64,000 bases of DNA, taken from DASYFG01 sp036498565 (GTDB lineage Bacteria > Bacillota > Bacilli > Lactobacillales > Lactobacillaceae). The DNA lies in contig DASYFG010000002.1 in the NCBI GenBank assembly GCA_036498565.1, positions 186,001 to 250,000 on the forward strand, written 5' to 3'. A program made the position numbers and the translations under genes. A model generated the notes under the pieces. That model made no database searches. It saw only the letters and a program-made list of their open reading frames with translations, and was not told where the DNA came from. Below, piece after piece: positions 17,254 to 24,623 of this stretch. Within the stretch, counting starts at the first letter, position 1. Every line of letters starts with the position of its first letter.

Positions 17254-17829
17254 ATGGCAGCAATTACAATTTTTGGACAAGGGAACATGGGCCAGGCAAT
17301 CGGTGAGAATTTTGCTGATGCAGGCAATGATGTGACGTACGTGGAAGTCAATGACGCACCGGCGACTTTGGGGGATATTGTCGTTTTGGCCGTACCATAC
17401 GCAGCGATTGCTGATATTCTGGCAACATATGCAGACGCGTTGGCTGGCAAAGTTGTCATTGATATCACAAATCCTGTGAACTTTGAGACGTTTGATGATT
17501 TGGTGGTGCCAGCTGATAGTTCAGCCGCTGCACAAATCGCCGCTCAATTGCCAAACAGTGAAGTCGTGAAGGCGTTTAACACGACTTTTGCTGGCACATT
17601 GGCAAGTAAAAAAGTCGCTGATCAACACCAAACAACGGTTTTGATCGCCGGCGACAGTCAACAAGCTAAGGAAACGGTGACAGATGCTTTGGCAAACAGT
17701 GGTTTGGCCGTGATTGATGCTGGTTCATTAAAGCGTGCGCGTGAAATGGAAGCGCTCGGGTTCCTCCAAATTAGTTTAGCTGGGGCAGAAAAAATCAGCT
17801 GGACAGGTGGATTTGGCATTTTTAACTAA
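17254..17829 (+). CDS. NAD(P)-binding oxidoreductase, F420:NADP-reductase-like fold
   Basis: A 191-residue Rossmann protein. GQGNMGQAIGENFADAG is the dinucleotide loop, and the DITNPVNFETF and VVKAFNTTFAGTL segments are typical of the NADPH-dependent F420 reductase-like group (PF03807 type). Bacteria of this kind do not make F420, so the natural substrate is unknown. SD AGAGGAACG precedes 17254. It is followed at once by a second Rossmann gene that lacks a normally spaced SD. Confidence 0.8.
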   Translation: MAAITIFGQGNMGQAIGENFADAGNDVTYVEVNDAPATLGDIVVLAVPYAAIADILATYADALAGKVVIDITNPVNFETFDDLVVPADSSAAAQIAAQLPNSEVVKAFNTTFAGTLASKKVADQHQTTVLIAGDSQQAKETVTDALANSGLAVIDAGSLKRAREMEALGFLQISLAGAEKISWTGGFGIFN

Positions 17830-17866
17830 AGAAAGGTGGCGTGCAAACGCCATTTTGGTACATAAG

Positions 17867-18508
17867 ATGAAAATTGTGGTTGTTGGTGGATCAGGTTTTG
17901 TCGGACAAGGTTTGTTAGCGGCGCTCAGCCAGCAAACGGACGTAGAATTAGTGAGTGTTTCGCGCTCAGGGCGGCCTGCGGATTTAACGGCGGCTTGGGC
18001 TGAGCAAGTTGAATGGCTAGCGGCTGACGTTTTAAAAGACGGGTCGTGGCAACCAATTGTGGCTCAAAGCGTTTGGGTCATTGACGCGGTGGGTATTTTA
18101 CTGGAAAATCGTGCCAAAAACCGGACGTATGCGCGCTTAAGTGTGGCACCGGCACAAAAAATCATTGATGTGATTGAAAAGCAACAATCGTCAGCGCGCT
18201 TTTTATTCGTCTCAGCTAATGCGGTACCGTTTTTCATGCAAGGCTATTGGCAAGCCAAACTAACCGTTGAAGCGTTATTACAAGAAAGGCTGCCCGACCA
18301 ACACGTGGTGATTTATCCGGGCATTGTTTATCACCGGGCGCGTCTGTCGAGCTTTGGGCCGGGATTGTTGTTAGCCTTTGCGCAACGCTTACCAATCTTT
18401 GGCCGTTTAGCAAAACCATGGCGCGCCGTGTCGCGCGAACATTTAGGCCAAGCAGTTGTCGACATTGTGCAGGGTAAAACCAGCGACCTGACGAAACGAA
18501 CATCATAA
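17867..18508 (+). CDS. NAD(P)H-binding epimerase-like (atypical SDR) protein
   Basis: The N-terminal MKIVVVGGSGFVGQGLL is a classic extended or atypical SDR nucleotide loop. About 213 residues, similar to the NAD(P)H-binding YwnB/Ycf39-like group; substrate unknown. The start at 17867 is fixed by that motif. The only purine-rich SD-like stretch (AAAGGTGG, 17832-17839) is 30 nt upstream and is followed by a small hairpin, TGGCG (17837-17841) with CGCCA (17848-17852), which would leave about 14 unpaired nt before ATG. Confidence 0.8.
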   Translation: MKIVVVGGSGFVGQGLLAALSQQTDVELVSVSRSGRPADLTAAWAEQVEWLAADVLKDGSWQPIVAQSVWVIDAVGILLENRAKNRTYARLSVAPAQKIIDVIEKQQSSARFLFVSANAVPFFMQGYWQAKLTVEALLQERLPDQHVVIYPGIVYHRARLSSFGPGLLLAFAQRLPIFGRLAKPWRAVSREHLGQAVVDIVQGKTSDLTKRTS

Positions 18509-18536
18509 AAAAACACGGCTAATAGCCGTGTTTTTT
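18507..18536. terminator. Bidirectional terminator between convergent 17867 gene and SDR
   Basis: ACACGGCT (18513-18520) pairs with AGCCGTGT (18524-18531), flanked by A and T runs. Confidence 0.88.
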
Positions 18537-19284
18537 AATCGCGTTGAAAGTCGCGCGCGGAAGCTTGGTTTTTGGGGAAAATCACCATGTCGGCGACTTG
18601 AACGTGTTCAGGCCGGCTGACGGCGTAATAAATGGCGTCGGCGATATCAGAGGCGACGAGCGGCTCGTAACCAGCATAAACCGCATCGGCCGCTGCTTGA
18701 TCACCGTTGAAGCGGACCAAAGAAAATTCGGTCTCCACGGCACCGGGTGCAATGTTGACGACTTTGATGCCAAGTGGCAACAAATCCAAGCGCATCGCTT
18801 GTGAAAGGGCATCCACCGCGAATTTGCTGGCGTTGTACACGTTGCCGTTTGGATAGACCTGTTTGCCGGCGATCGAGCCGAGATTGACGATTTGTGCATT
18901 TGGTTTATTCGTCAAATGCGGCAGCACAGCTTTGGTGACGTACAATAAACCTTTGACATTGATATCAATCATTTGGTCAAAATCATCCAAATCAGCCGTT
19001 TGAAAACTAGCCAAACCGTACGCGTTGCCGGCATTGTTGACTAAAATTGACAAATCAGCCAACACATCTGCTGGCAAACTCGCCACAGCTTCAAATACTG
19101 CCTGACGATCGCTAACATCAAACGCCAACGGCGTCACACGCACGTTAGTCAACTCAGCTTGCAAAGCTAAAAGCCGCTCGGTGCGTCGACCGGTAATCAC
19201 CAAATCAATGTTGTAAGCGGCAAAAAGTCGCGCAGTAGCGACGCCAATACCTGATGTGGCGCCGGTAATAAATGCTGTTGTCAT
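18535..19284 (-). CDS. Classical short-chain dehydrogenase/reductase (YdfG-like)
   Basis: 249-residue classical SDR. The cofactor loop is TGATSGIGVA, the structural motif is NNAG (LVNNAGNAYG), and the catalytic triad is Ser in LGSIAGK with YNASK (Y-x-x-x-K). Overall pattern resembles the YdfG/3-hydroxy acid dehydrogenase group, which oxidises 3-hydroxy acids such as serine with NADP; the specific substrate is inference. It lies alone on the minus strand. Confidence 0.88.
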   Translation of the reverse strand: MTTAFITGATSGIGVATARLFAAYNIDLVITGRRTERLLALQAELTNVRVTPLAFDVSDRQAVFEAVASLPADVLADLSILVNNAGNAYGLASFQTADLDDFDQMIDINVKGLLYVTKAVLPHLTNKPNAQIVNLGSIAGKQVYPNGNVYNASKFAVDALSQAMRLDLLPLGIKVVNIAPGAVETEFSLVRFNGDQAAADAVYAGYEPLVASDIADAIYYAVSRPEHVQVADMVIFPKNQASARDFQRD

Positions 19285-19362
19285 CGTTGAAACTCCTTTG
19301 TGACTATTATAAGCCTTGTCAGCGCAAAGAAAAAGCCGATGTGTTATCGACTTTTTAACAAT

Positions 19363-19935
19363 TTATTTAGTTAACAAACGCTTCATTGGCAAACCAATCG
19401 CGGGAACCAAAATAGCGGCGGCGATGGCTTCAGGGAAGCCGTTTGATACAACAACGCCGAGCAAAAATGGTGCTAATTGATCAACGGAAACGCCATAAGC
19501 AATTGATGCGCCGTGGTTGTATAAGACATAAATGCCGCCCAAGACCAAAACGGTGTTGGTCAAAGCGCCGGCAAGTCCGGCTAAACCAGCACTTAACGTG
19601 GCTGGCAAGCGCTTGTTCAACCACAAGAACAAATAACCAGCCACAACGCCGACCAAAACCCGTGGTACAATGGCAATCAAAGGATTACTGAAGACCAACG
19701 CGGCAAAACCAGCCGGTGCAACATAGGCGTTAATCAAAGACGTAACGCCCCAAAAACCACCAATTAAAGCGCCTAATTTTGGCCCGAGCACAATGGCAGC
19801 CACCGCAACGGTGACGTGGATAAGTGTGATTTTAAAGACACCTAAGTCGATGCCGCCAATCAATGGCACCAAGTTTTGGGCGATCACAATTGCTGCAAAC
19901 ACAGCAACTAAAGCAATTCGAGATGTAGATTTCAT
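19363..19935 (-). CDS. panT: ECF transporter S-component, PanT-like (pantothenate)
   Basis: Membrane substrate-binding subunit of an energy-coupling-factor transporter, 190 residues with about six hydrophobic segments. The pattern LGPKLGALIGGFWGVTSL matches the ECF S-component family. It is divergent from coaBC, the enzyme converting phosphopantothenate toward CoA, so pantothenate is the likely substrate. No ATPase or EcfT is adjacent, as expected for group II systems sharing a module. SD AAGGAG, start 19935. Confidence 0.8.
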   Translation of the reverse strand: MKSTSRIALVAVFAAIVIAQNLVPLIGGIDLGVFKITLIHVTVAVAAIVLGPKLGALIGGFWGVTSLINAYVAPAGFAALVFSNPLIAIVPRVLVGVVAGYLFLWLNKRLPATLSAGLAGLAGALTNTVLVLGGIYVLYNHGASIAYGVSVDQLAPFLLGVVVSNGFPEAIAAAILVPAIGLPMKRLLTK

Positions 19936-19946
19936 CTTAATTCTCC

Positions 19947-19965
19947 TTAAACAACAGTTGTTTAA
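19947..19965. promoter_or_regulatory. Palindromic operator candidate at the panT transcription start
   Basis: TTAAACAACAGTTGTTTAA is a 9+1+9 inverted repeat. On the minus strand it begins about 4 nt downstream of a candidate -10 TATACT (plus 19969-19974) and ends at the panT SD, so a bound protein or an RNA hairpin here would affect panT. The binding factor is unknown. Confidence 0.55.
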
Positions 19966-20068
19966 TAAAGTATATGACTTGAACTATTTGCGTTTAAATC
20001 TAGTCTATGATAGCATATATTAAGTTTTTTTGGTACTTTCTCGGTAAAATAGAAGACGAGGTAAAATC

Positions 20069-21256
20069 ATGTACGAAGATAAGAAAATCATTGTGTACGT
20101 CACCGGCGGCATTGCAGCATACAAAGCAGCGACTTTAGTGCGCGCACTCATCAAAGCTGGGGCGACCGTGCGCGTGGCGATGACGCGTTCGGCACAAGCA
20201 TTTATCACACCGTTAACCTTTGCAACGCTGACAAAACATGCGGTTTTAACCGATGACTGGCAAGCGGATGGCACAGTGCCGCATATCGAATGGGCGCAGT
20301 GGGCGGATCTGCATTTTGTCGTGCCGGCCACAGCCAATGTTTTGGCAAAAATGGCCAACGGCATTGCCGATGATATGGTGACCACGACGTTGTTAGCGGC
20401 GGTGGGTGACAAAGTTGTCGCGCCGGCGATGAACGATCATATGTGGGATCATCCCGCTACGCAACGGAATTTGGCACAATTGGCTGCTGATGGCGTGCTG
20501 GTGATTGCACCGGCCGTTGGTTTTTTGGCCGAAGGTTATGAAGCGCGCGGGCGTTTGGCTGAACCGGAAGAAATTGTGGCTCAAGCCGACGTGCGTTTGT
20601 TAGCGAAAACTGGTCAATTGCAAGGCAAACGCGTGGTCATTACCGCGGGTGGCACGCAAGAAAAGCTAGATCCAGTGCGTTATTTGACGAACCGTTCTTC
20701 TGGAAAAATGGGCTACGCGTTAGCGCAAGCGGCAGCCGAAGCCGGTGCGGAAGTGACGCTGATTACAACGGTGGTGCGCGACGCGATTTTTGGCGTGAAA
20801 GTGATTGAAGTTCAAAGTGCTCAAATGATGTATGATGCCGTTTTAGCGGCGTTTGAAATGGCGGATATTTTGATTGCAGCAGCGGCGGTTTCTGATTTTC
20901 GCCCAGTGGATGTGGCCGATAACAAAATCAAAAAGAACGGCAACGGTGGTTTGACAATTGAACTGGTGCAAAATCCTGATATTTTGGCCGCAGTAGGGGC
21001 TGCCAAACGTGCGGATCAATTTGTCGTCGGCTTTGCCGCGGAAACACAAGACGTCGCCAACTACGCCAAAGACAAGCTGCGCAAGAAAAATGCCGATCTC
21101 CTTATCGCAAATGACGTCAGTCGTGCAGATGCGGGCTTTGAAGTTGATACCAATCAAGTGACATTATTCACTGAAAATGAACAAGTTGCCTTGCCGCTAG
21201 CAAGCAAATTGGCAACAGCGCGCGAAATTATCGCCTTTATTGCAAATAAGCGCTAA
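20069..21256 (+). CDS. coaBC: Bifunctional CoaBC (phosphopantothenoylcysteine synthetase/decarboxylase)
   Basis: Catalyses two steps of CoA synthesis, joining 4'-phosphopantothenate with cysteine and decarboxylating the product. The N-terminal flavoprotein decarboxylase has VTGGIAAYKA and the PAMN loop (VAPAMNDHMW, about 121-130). The C-terminal synthetase has GGTQEKLDPVRYLTNRSSGK (about 202) and NDVSRADAGFEVDTN. 395 residues is normal. SD GACGAGG and -10 TAAAAT lie upstream. Its divergent neighbour is the PanT-like transporter. Confidence 0.95.
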   Translation: MYEDKKIIVYVTGGIAAYKAATLVRALIKAGATVRVAMTRSAQAFITPLTFATLTKHAVLTDDWQADGTVPHIEWAQWADLHFVVPATANVLAKMANGIADDMVTTTLLAAVGDKVVAPAMNDHMWDHPATQRNLAQLAADGVLVIAPAVGFLAEGYEARGRLAEPEEIVAQADVRLLAKTGQLQGKRVVITAGGTQEKLDPVRYLTNRSSGKMGYALAQAAAEAGAEVTLITTVVRDAIFGVKVIEVQSAQMMYDAVLAAFEMADILIAAAAVSDFRPVDVADNKIKKNGNGGLTIELVQNPDILAAVGAAKRADQFVVGFAAETQDVANYAKDKLRKKNADLLIANDVSRADAGFEVDTNQVTLFTENEQVALPLASKLATAREIIAFIANKR

Positions 21257-21286
21257 AAAAGCACCTCATTAATGAGGTGCTTTTTT
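21255..21286. terminator. Bidirectional terminator between coaBC and the TetR gene
   Basis: GCACCTCATT pairs with AATGAGGTGC, between A6 and T6 runs. Confidence 0.9.
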
Positions 21287-21851
21287 AAATTAAATCTGAA
21301 ATTGGTGTGTCGGAAATGGCTTTTATAATACGGCCAAATTCTTCGGGTCGTTCAGGTAATGGCCGCTGCATCCACATCAAGAGTAAGGAAACAAACGTTG
21401 ATGTGTAAATATCCAAAGCGTAATCGACCGGAATGTTGCGAACTTTTGGCCGTGGCGAGAAGAACGTTTGGATGAACGGCATGAATTGCATGTGCAAGCG
21501 CACCGCGTAATTTCCCGTGCTGTTTGGTCCCCAAATGATTTTGAGTTCGTCGCGGAATTGATAATAAGTGGGCAAAAGCGCGATTAAGTAATCAACCGGT
21601 GCCAAATTTTTGGGCAATGTTTCTGCTAAACGTTGCATTTCGGCATCTGTCGCACTTAGAATGCGCTTGTCGATGCTGGCCAAAATTTCAGATTTTGTTT
21701 TGAAGTAGCGATAGAAAGTGGCACGTCCCATGCCAGATTTGCTAATCACATCAGAAATGGTAATGTCATCAAAAGGTGATTCAACCATTAGCGCTAACAA
21801 AGTTTGTTCGATACGTTGTACGGTCACCGCCGTCATTTCTTCTTGACGCAT
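21285..21851 (-). CDS. TetR/AcrR family transcriptional regulator
   Basis: 188 residues with an N-terminal helix-turn-helix (ITISDVISKSGMGRATFYRYFKTK, residues about 32-55) and a divergent ligand-binding domain. The start at 21851 is chosen over 21884 because GAGGAGG precedes it and the -10 lies on top of the upstream ATG. The SD forms the perfect palindrome GGAGGCCTCC directly before ATG, which could hide the ribosome site. No obvious target gene is adjacent. Probably autoregulated through the 21878 palindrome. Confidence 0.85.
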   Translation of the reverse strand: MRQEEMTAVTVQRIEQTLLALMVESPFDDITISDVISKSGMGRATFYRYFKTKSEILASIDKRILSATDAEMQRLAETLPKNLAPVDYLIALLPTYYQFRDELKIIWGPNSTGNYAVRLHMQFMPFIQTFFSPRPKVRNIPVDYALDIYTSTFVSLLLMWMQRPLPERPEEFGRIIKAISDTPISDLI

Positions 21852-21877
21852 GGAGGCCTCCTCAAAAGTTTTATTCA

Positions 21878-21892
21878 GATACATATTGTATC
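21878..21892. promoter_or_regulatory. Palindromic operator over the tetR promoter
   Basis: GATACA-TAT-TGTATC, perfect 6-bp arms, overlapping the minus-strand -10 TACAAT of the TetR gene. Typical placement for autorepression. Confidence 0.6.
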
Positions 21893-22144
21893 ACAAGAGT
21901 AAATGGTTTGTGTAGCCCAAATATGAATTTTGTGAATTTTTTTGGACGTCATGTTCATGGTTGTAAGTTGCGAAAGCCTTTAAAATGCGCTATTTTGATA
22001 GAAAGAGTACGAAAAATAAAATCTAAAATGCACGTGTGCTTTTGCCGGAAATGACTTTTTGATACTTGGAACAATTTGTTCACTAAAGTGAATAAAAGCA
22101 CATGGATGAAACAAAATGTTTATGTACCGGCATTTGGCGGTGTG
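21893..22144. other. Gene-free stretch with a 14-nt palindrome
   Basis: No coding sequence is supportable between the TetR gene and the structured RNA candidate. The one notable feature is TTCACT-AA-AGTGAA at 22079-22092, an operator-like palindrome about 55 nt before the RNA candidate. Confidence 0.5.
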
Positions 22145-22221
22145 AGACGCCGTGTTTAGTTAGGGACAAAACAGGGGCGTCTGGTGCTATGAACATGTCT
22201 GAAAGGAAGAGACGACACCAG
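22145..22221 (+). ncRNA. Candidate structured RNA upstream of tRNA-Glu
   Basis: Two consecutive hairpins share an edge. AGACGCC (22145-22151) pairs with GGCGTCT (22176-22182), with inner TGTTT/AAACA. CTGGTG (22181-22186) pairs with CACCAG (22216-22221), with inner GTCT (22197-22200)/AGAC (22210-22213) around a purine loop GAAAGGAAG. No reading frame, no homologue recognised. The tRNA downstream has its own promoter, so this is either a separate small RNA or a leader. It vaguely resembles SRP domain IV but lacks its conserved bases. Confidence 0.45.
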
Positions 22222-22228
22222 TATTATA

Positions 22229-22257
22229 TTGACACGCACGCTAAAAACAGGTAACAT
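22229..22257 (+). promoter_or_regulatory. Promoter of tRNA-Glu
   Basis: TTGACA (22229-22234), 17-nt spacer, TAACAT (22252-22257), about 25 nt before the tRNA. Confidence 0.75.
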
Positions 22258-22282
22258 TAAACTTCGTTAGTTTGTATAAACT

Positions 22283-22354
22283 GGCCCTATGGTCAAGCGG
22301 TTAAGACGCAGCGTTCTCAGTGCTGAATCGAGGGTTCGACTCCCTCTAGGGCTA
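22283..22354 (+). tRNA. tRNA-Glu (anticodon CTC)
   Basis: Full cloverleaf: acceptor GGCCCTA with TAGGGCT, D-arm GTC/GAC, anticodon stem CAGCG/TGCTG with loop TTCTCAG (anticodon CTC), 4-nt variable loop, T-arm GAGGG/CCCTC with TTCGACT. CCA is not encoded. It reads GAG codons and stands alone with its own promoter and terminator. Confidence 0.93.
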
Positions 22355-22363
22355 TCCATAACA

Positions 22364-22395
22364 AAAATCCAACTATAAACTAGTTGGGTTTTTTT
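22364..22395 (+). terminator. Terminator after tRNA-Glu
   Basis: CCAACTA (22369-22375) pairs with TAGTTGG (22381-22387), followed by a T run. Confidence 0.87.
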
Positions 22396-22471
22396 GTGCA
22401 AACACTTTACTCGTCAGAAAAATCCCGTCATGTTACAATTTAACAATCAAGTTGAAATGGGGAAGAATTCA

Positions 22472-23173
22472 ATGAAGCAATCGTTTAATCCGGTGAAGTA
22501 TTTTACCGCGTTATTGATTTTGCCGTTGTTAGTTTTCGTGCCAATTTTTGGCAAAAATTCGGCGACTAGTGTGGACGGATTGGCGACTTGGACAGCGGTG
22601 GGGCAAGCCGCTTTGCTTTATGTGCCGCTGTTTTTGGTGGCGATTTTCTATTGGAGTGATGGCATTTTAAAGCGCGATTGGCAAGCTTGGAAGTTGCACT
22701 GGGTGCGTAATAGTTTGTGGGCGTTGGTGGCGATGATTTTTATGTTGCTTGTTTTGGTGCCAATTACCAAAGCGATTGCACATAGTGTCGCCGCCGGCGG
22801 GACGCCGAATTATGCGGCTGCATTTTTGCAGACGAGTTTGCCAACGTTATTGGTTTTGTTCGTACCGCTTTTGCAAGCTTTTACAGAAGAAATCGTTTAT
22901 CACCACGCATTGATTGCGCCGTTTGCGCATAATAAAGTGCTTTATGTGGCAATGTCGCTTGTGTCGAACTTAGTGTTTGCCGTCGTGCACATTAATAATG
23001 TGAATGGTTCGGTGCCGAATTTGATTTTGTACTTGACCATGGGAATTTTCTTCCAATTGATGTATGTTTTTGGGAACAAAAACATTTGGCAAAACATTAT
23101 GACGCACTTATTTTATAACGGCTTGATTACGATATTTGGAATTGTTGGGATTTTGATCACGCTATTCCATTAA
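22472..23173 (+). CDS. CPBP (Abi/CAAX) family intramembrane protease homologue
   Basis: 233-residue polytopic membrane protein. The start at 22472 has GGGGAAG 6-7 nt upstream. Motif 1 is TEEIVYHH, where the family's usual E-E-x-x-x-R has His instead of Arg. Motif 2 FAVVH and a later THLFYNG are retained. Such proteins are glutamic intramembrane endopeptidases, often linked to bacteriocin self-immunity in lactic acid bacteria, but no bacteriocin gene is nearby and the substrate is unknown. Confidence 0.83.
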   Translation: MKQSFNPVKYFTALLILPLLVFVPIFGKNSATSVDGLATWTAVGQAALLYVPLFLVAIFYWSDGILKRDWQAWKLHWVRNSLWALVAMIFMLLVLVPITKAIAHSVAAGGTPNYAAAFLQTSLPTLLVLFVPLLQAFTEEIVYHHALIAPFAHNKVLYVAMSLVSNLVFAVVHINNVNGSVPNLILYLTMGIFFQLMYVFGNKNIWQNIMTHLFYNGLITIFGIVGILITLFH

Positions 23174-23174
23174 G

Positions 23175-23216
23175 AAAAAGTCACGGTTTTCTAAATGAAA
23201 TTCGTGACTTTTTGTA
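23175..23216 (+). terminator. Terminator after the CPBP gene
   Basis: AAAAAGTCACG (23175-23185) pairs with CGTGACTTTTT (23203-23213) across a 17-nt loop. Confidence 0.8.
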
Positions 23217-23250
23217 TTTTCCGAACATTAAAAAAACAACGTTCGGATTT
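23217..23250. promoter_or_regulatory. Inverted pair of PurR boxes upstream of bmp
   Basis: CCGAAC at 23221-23226 and GTTCGG at 23241-23246, each in the W-rich flanks of the Firmicutes PurBox consensus AWWWCCGAACWWT (each about one mismatch). The arrangement is that of PurR operators. A TATAAT lies at 23313-23318. Confidence 0.7.
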
Positions 23251-23390
23251 AACTGTAAATTTTTTGTAAAAATGACGAAACCGTGACAAAAAAAGTAATT
23301 TTATCACGAAATTATAATGTAACGGTGAGACAAACAGTTCATAATTAAGGCATAATCTTTTTTCAAACAATTATCTTGGAGGATAATACG

Positions 23391-24446
23391 ATGGTGTCAT
23401 CACGCACAATTGGAATTGCAGTCGCAGCCGTGGCTGTTGTCGGAATCGGTGCCTACGCCGTATCACAAAACGGTGGTTCAACAAAGAAGAGTGACGCGTA
23501 CAACGTTGCTTTGGTAACCGATGGTGGTGGAATTGACGACAAGTCATTTAACCAATCAGCCTGGGAAGGTTTGGAAGCTTACGGTAAAGCTAACGACTTG
23601 AAGAAGGGTGTGGATGGTTACAACTACTTCCAATCAACTTCTGCTTCAGACATCAAGACGAACTTGCAACAAGCTGTTAAGGCTGGTTACAAGTTGGTTT
23701 ACGGTGTTGGATTTGCCACAGAAAACGGCATCAAGGAAGTTTCTAAGGCGAACCCTAAGACAAACTTTGCCATCATTGATGACGTTGTTTCAGCTAAGAA
23801 CGTTGAATCTTTGACGTTCCAATCAGAACAATCATCATACTTGGCCGGTGTTGCTGCTGCTAAGACAACAAAGACTGACAAAGTTGGTTTCGTTGGTGGT
23901 ATCCACGGTGACGTGATTGACACATTTGAAGCTGGTTTCAAAGCCGGTGTTAAGTCTGTTAACCCTAAGATCCAAGTGATTACACAATACGCAGATTCAT
24001 TTACAGATGCTGCTAAGGGTAAGACAATCGCTGCTGCTATTTATGCAAACGGCGCTGACGTTATCTTCCAAGCTGCTGGTGGAACTGGAAACGGTGTCTT
24101 CACAGAAGCCAAGGCTTTGAACCAAAAGACAGCTGCTGCTGACAAAGTTTGGGTAATCGGTGTTGACCGTGATCAAAACGCTGACGGTGCGTACACAGAC
24201 AAAGACGGTAAGACATCAAACTTCACATTGGCTTCAGCTTTGAAGCGTGTTGACGTTGCTGTTGAAAAAGTTGCCAACGACGCCAAGGACGGCAAGTTCA
24301 AGGGTGGCAAGATTGAAGTCTTTGGTTTGAAAGACAAGGGTGTTGATTTGACAACAAACAACTTGTCAGATGACGCTAAGGCTGCGGTTGAATCAGCACG
24401 CAAGGCAATCTTGGCCGGCGATGTTAAGGTTCCTGTACATCCATAA
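23391..24446 (+). CDS. BMP/PnrA-like nucleoside-binding protein without lipobox
   Basis: Substrate-binding component of a nucleoside ABC transporter (Bmp/PnrA family). 351 residues, start 23391 with TTGGAGG. The family segments VALVTDGGGIDDKSFNQSAW (about 40-59), VGFVGGIHGDVIDTFEAGF and VDRDQNADGAYT are clear. Unusually, the N-terminus (TIGIAVAAVAVVGIGAYAVS) has no Cys, so it is membrane-anchored rather than acylated. PurR boxes upstream support a purine-nucleoside role. Codon bias marks high expression. ATPase and permease genes are not adjacent. Confidence 0.9.
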   Translation: MVSSRTIGIAVAAVAVVGIGAYAVSQNGGSTKKSDAYNVALVTDGGGIDDKSFNQSAWEGLEAYGKANDLKKGVDGYNYFQSTSASDIKTNLQQAVKAGYKLVYGVGFATENGIKEVSKANPKTNFAIIDDVVSAKNVESLTFQSEQSSYLAGVAAAKTTKTDKVGFVGGIHGDVIDTFEAGFKAGVKSVNPKIQVITQYADSFTDAAKGKTIAAAIYANGADVIFQAAGGTGNGVFTEAKALNQKTAAADKVWVIGVDRDQNADGAYTDKDGKTSNFTLASALKRVDVAVEKVANDAKDGKFKGGKIEVFGLKDKGVDLTTNNLSDDAKAAVESARKAILAGDVKVPVHP

Positions 24447-24581
24447 TTTAGAGTGTGAAGCGGTGTTTTCGACGCAGTCGAAACGGGAAGCGGAGCGTAA
24501 GTAGCTAGTGCGGGAAATGCCAAAGGCATTTTGCGTGCTAGTTGCTTACGCAGTAGCTTACCGAACCGCGCAACACGTTTC
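24447..24581 (-). repeat. Structured interspersed element, copy 2 (after bmp)
   Basis: Reverse orientation: starts TTTAGAGTGTG one base after the bmp stop and ends CAACACGTTTC just before the terminator. Helices: P4 TTTCGAC-GCA-GTCGAAA, P2 GCGTAAG with CTTACGC and CTAGTGC with GTGCTAG (one mismatch), P3 AAATGCC-AAA-GGCATTT. Stem sequences differ from copy 1 but the pairing is preserved. Confidence 0.85.
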
Positions 24582-24609
24582 AAAAGACGACGTAACCGTC
24601 GTCTTTTTT
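24582..24609 (+). terminator. Terminator of bmp, displaced by the element
   Basis: AAAGACGACG pairs with CGTCGTCTTT around TAAC, followed by T6. It lies 136 nt beyond the stop because the element is inserted between. Confidence 0.88.
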
Positions 24610-24617
24610 GTTATACT
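24609..24617 (+). promoter_or_regulatory. Extended -10 promoter of the DUF1146 gene, leaderless spacing
   Basis: TGT-TATACT (hexamer 24612-24617), 6 nt before ATG 24624, no SD. Confidence 0.7.
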
Positions 24618-24623
24618 AAACTT

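Noticed and set aside
21852..21884. TetR start at ATG 21884
   Set aside because: It lies on the -10 box and upstream of the only SD; the 21851 start has GAGGAGG and fits the family.
22181..22221. SRP (4.5S/scRNA) domain IV-like hairpin
   Set aside because: A TCT-GAAA-GGA core resembles the SRP tip, but the nearly invariant AGCAGCC side and AGGTC side are absent and the stem arms do not follow the SRP layout.
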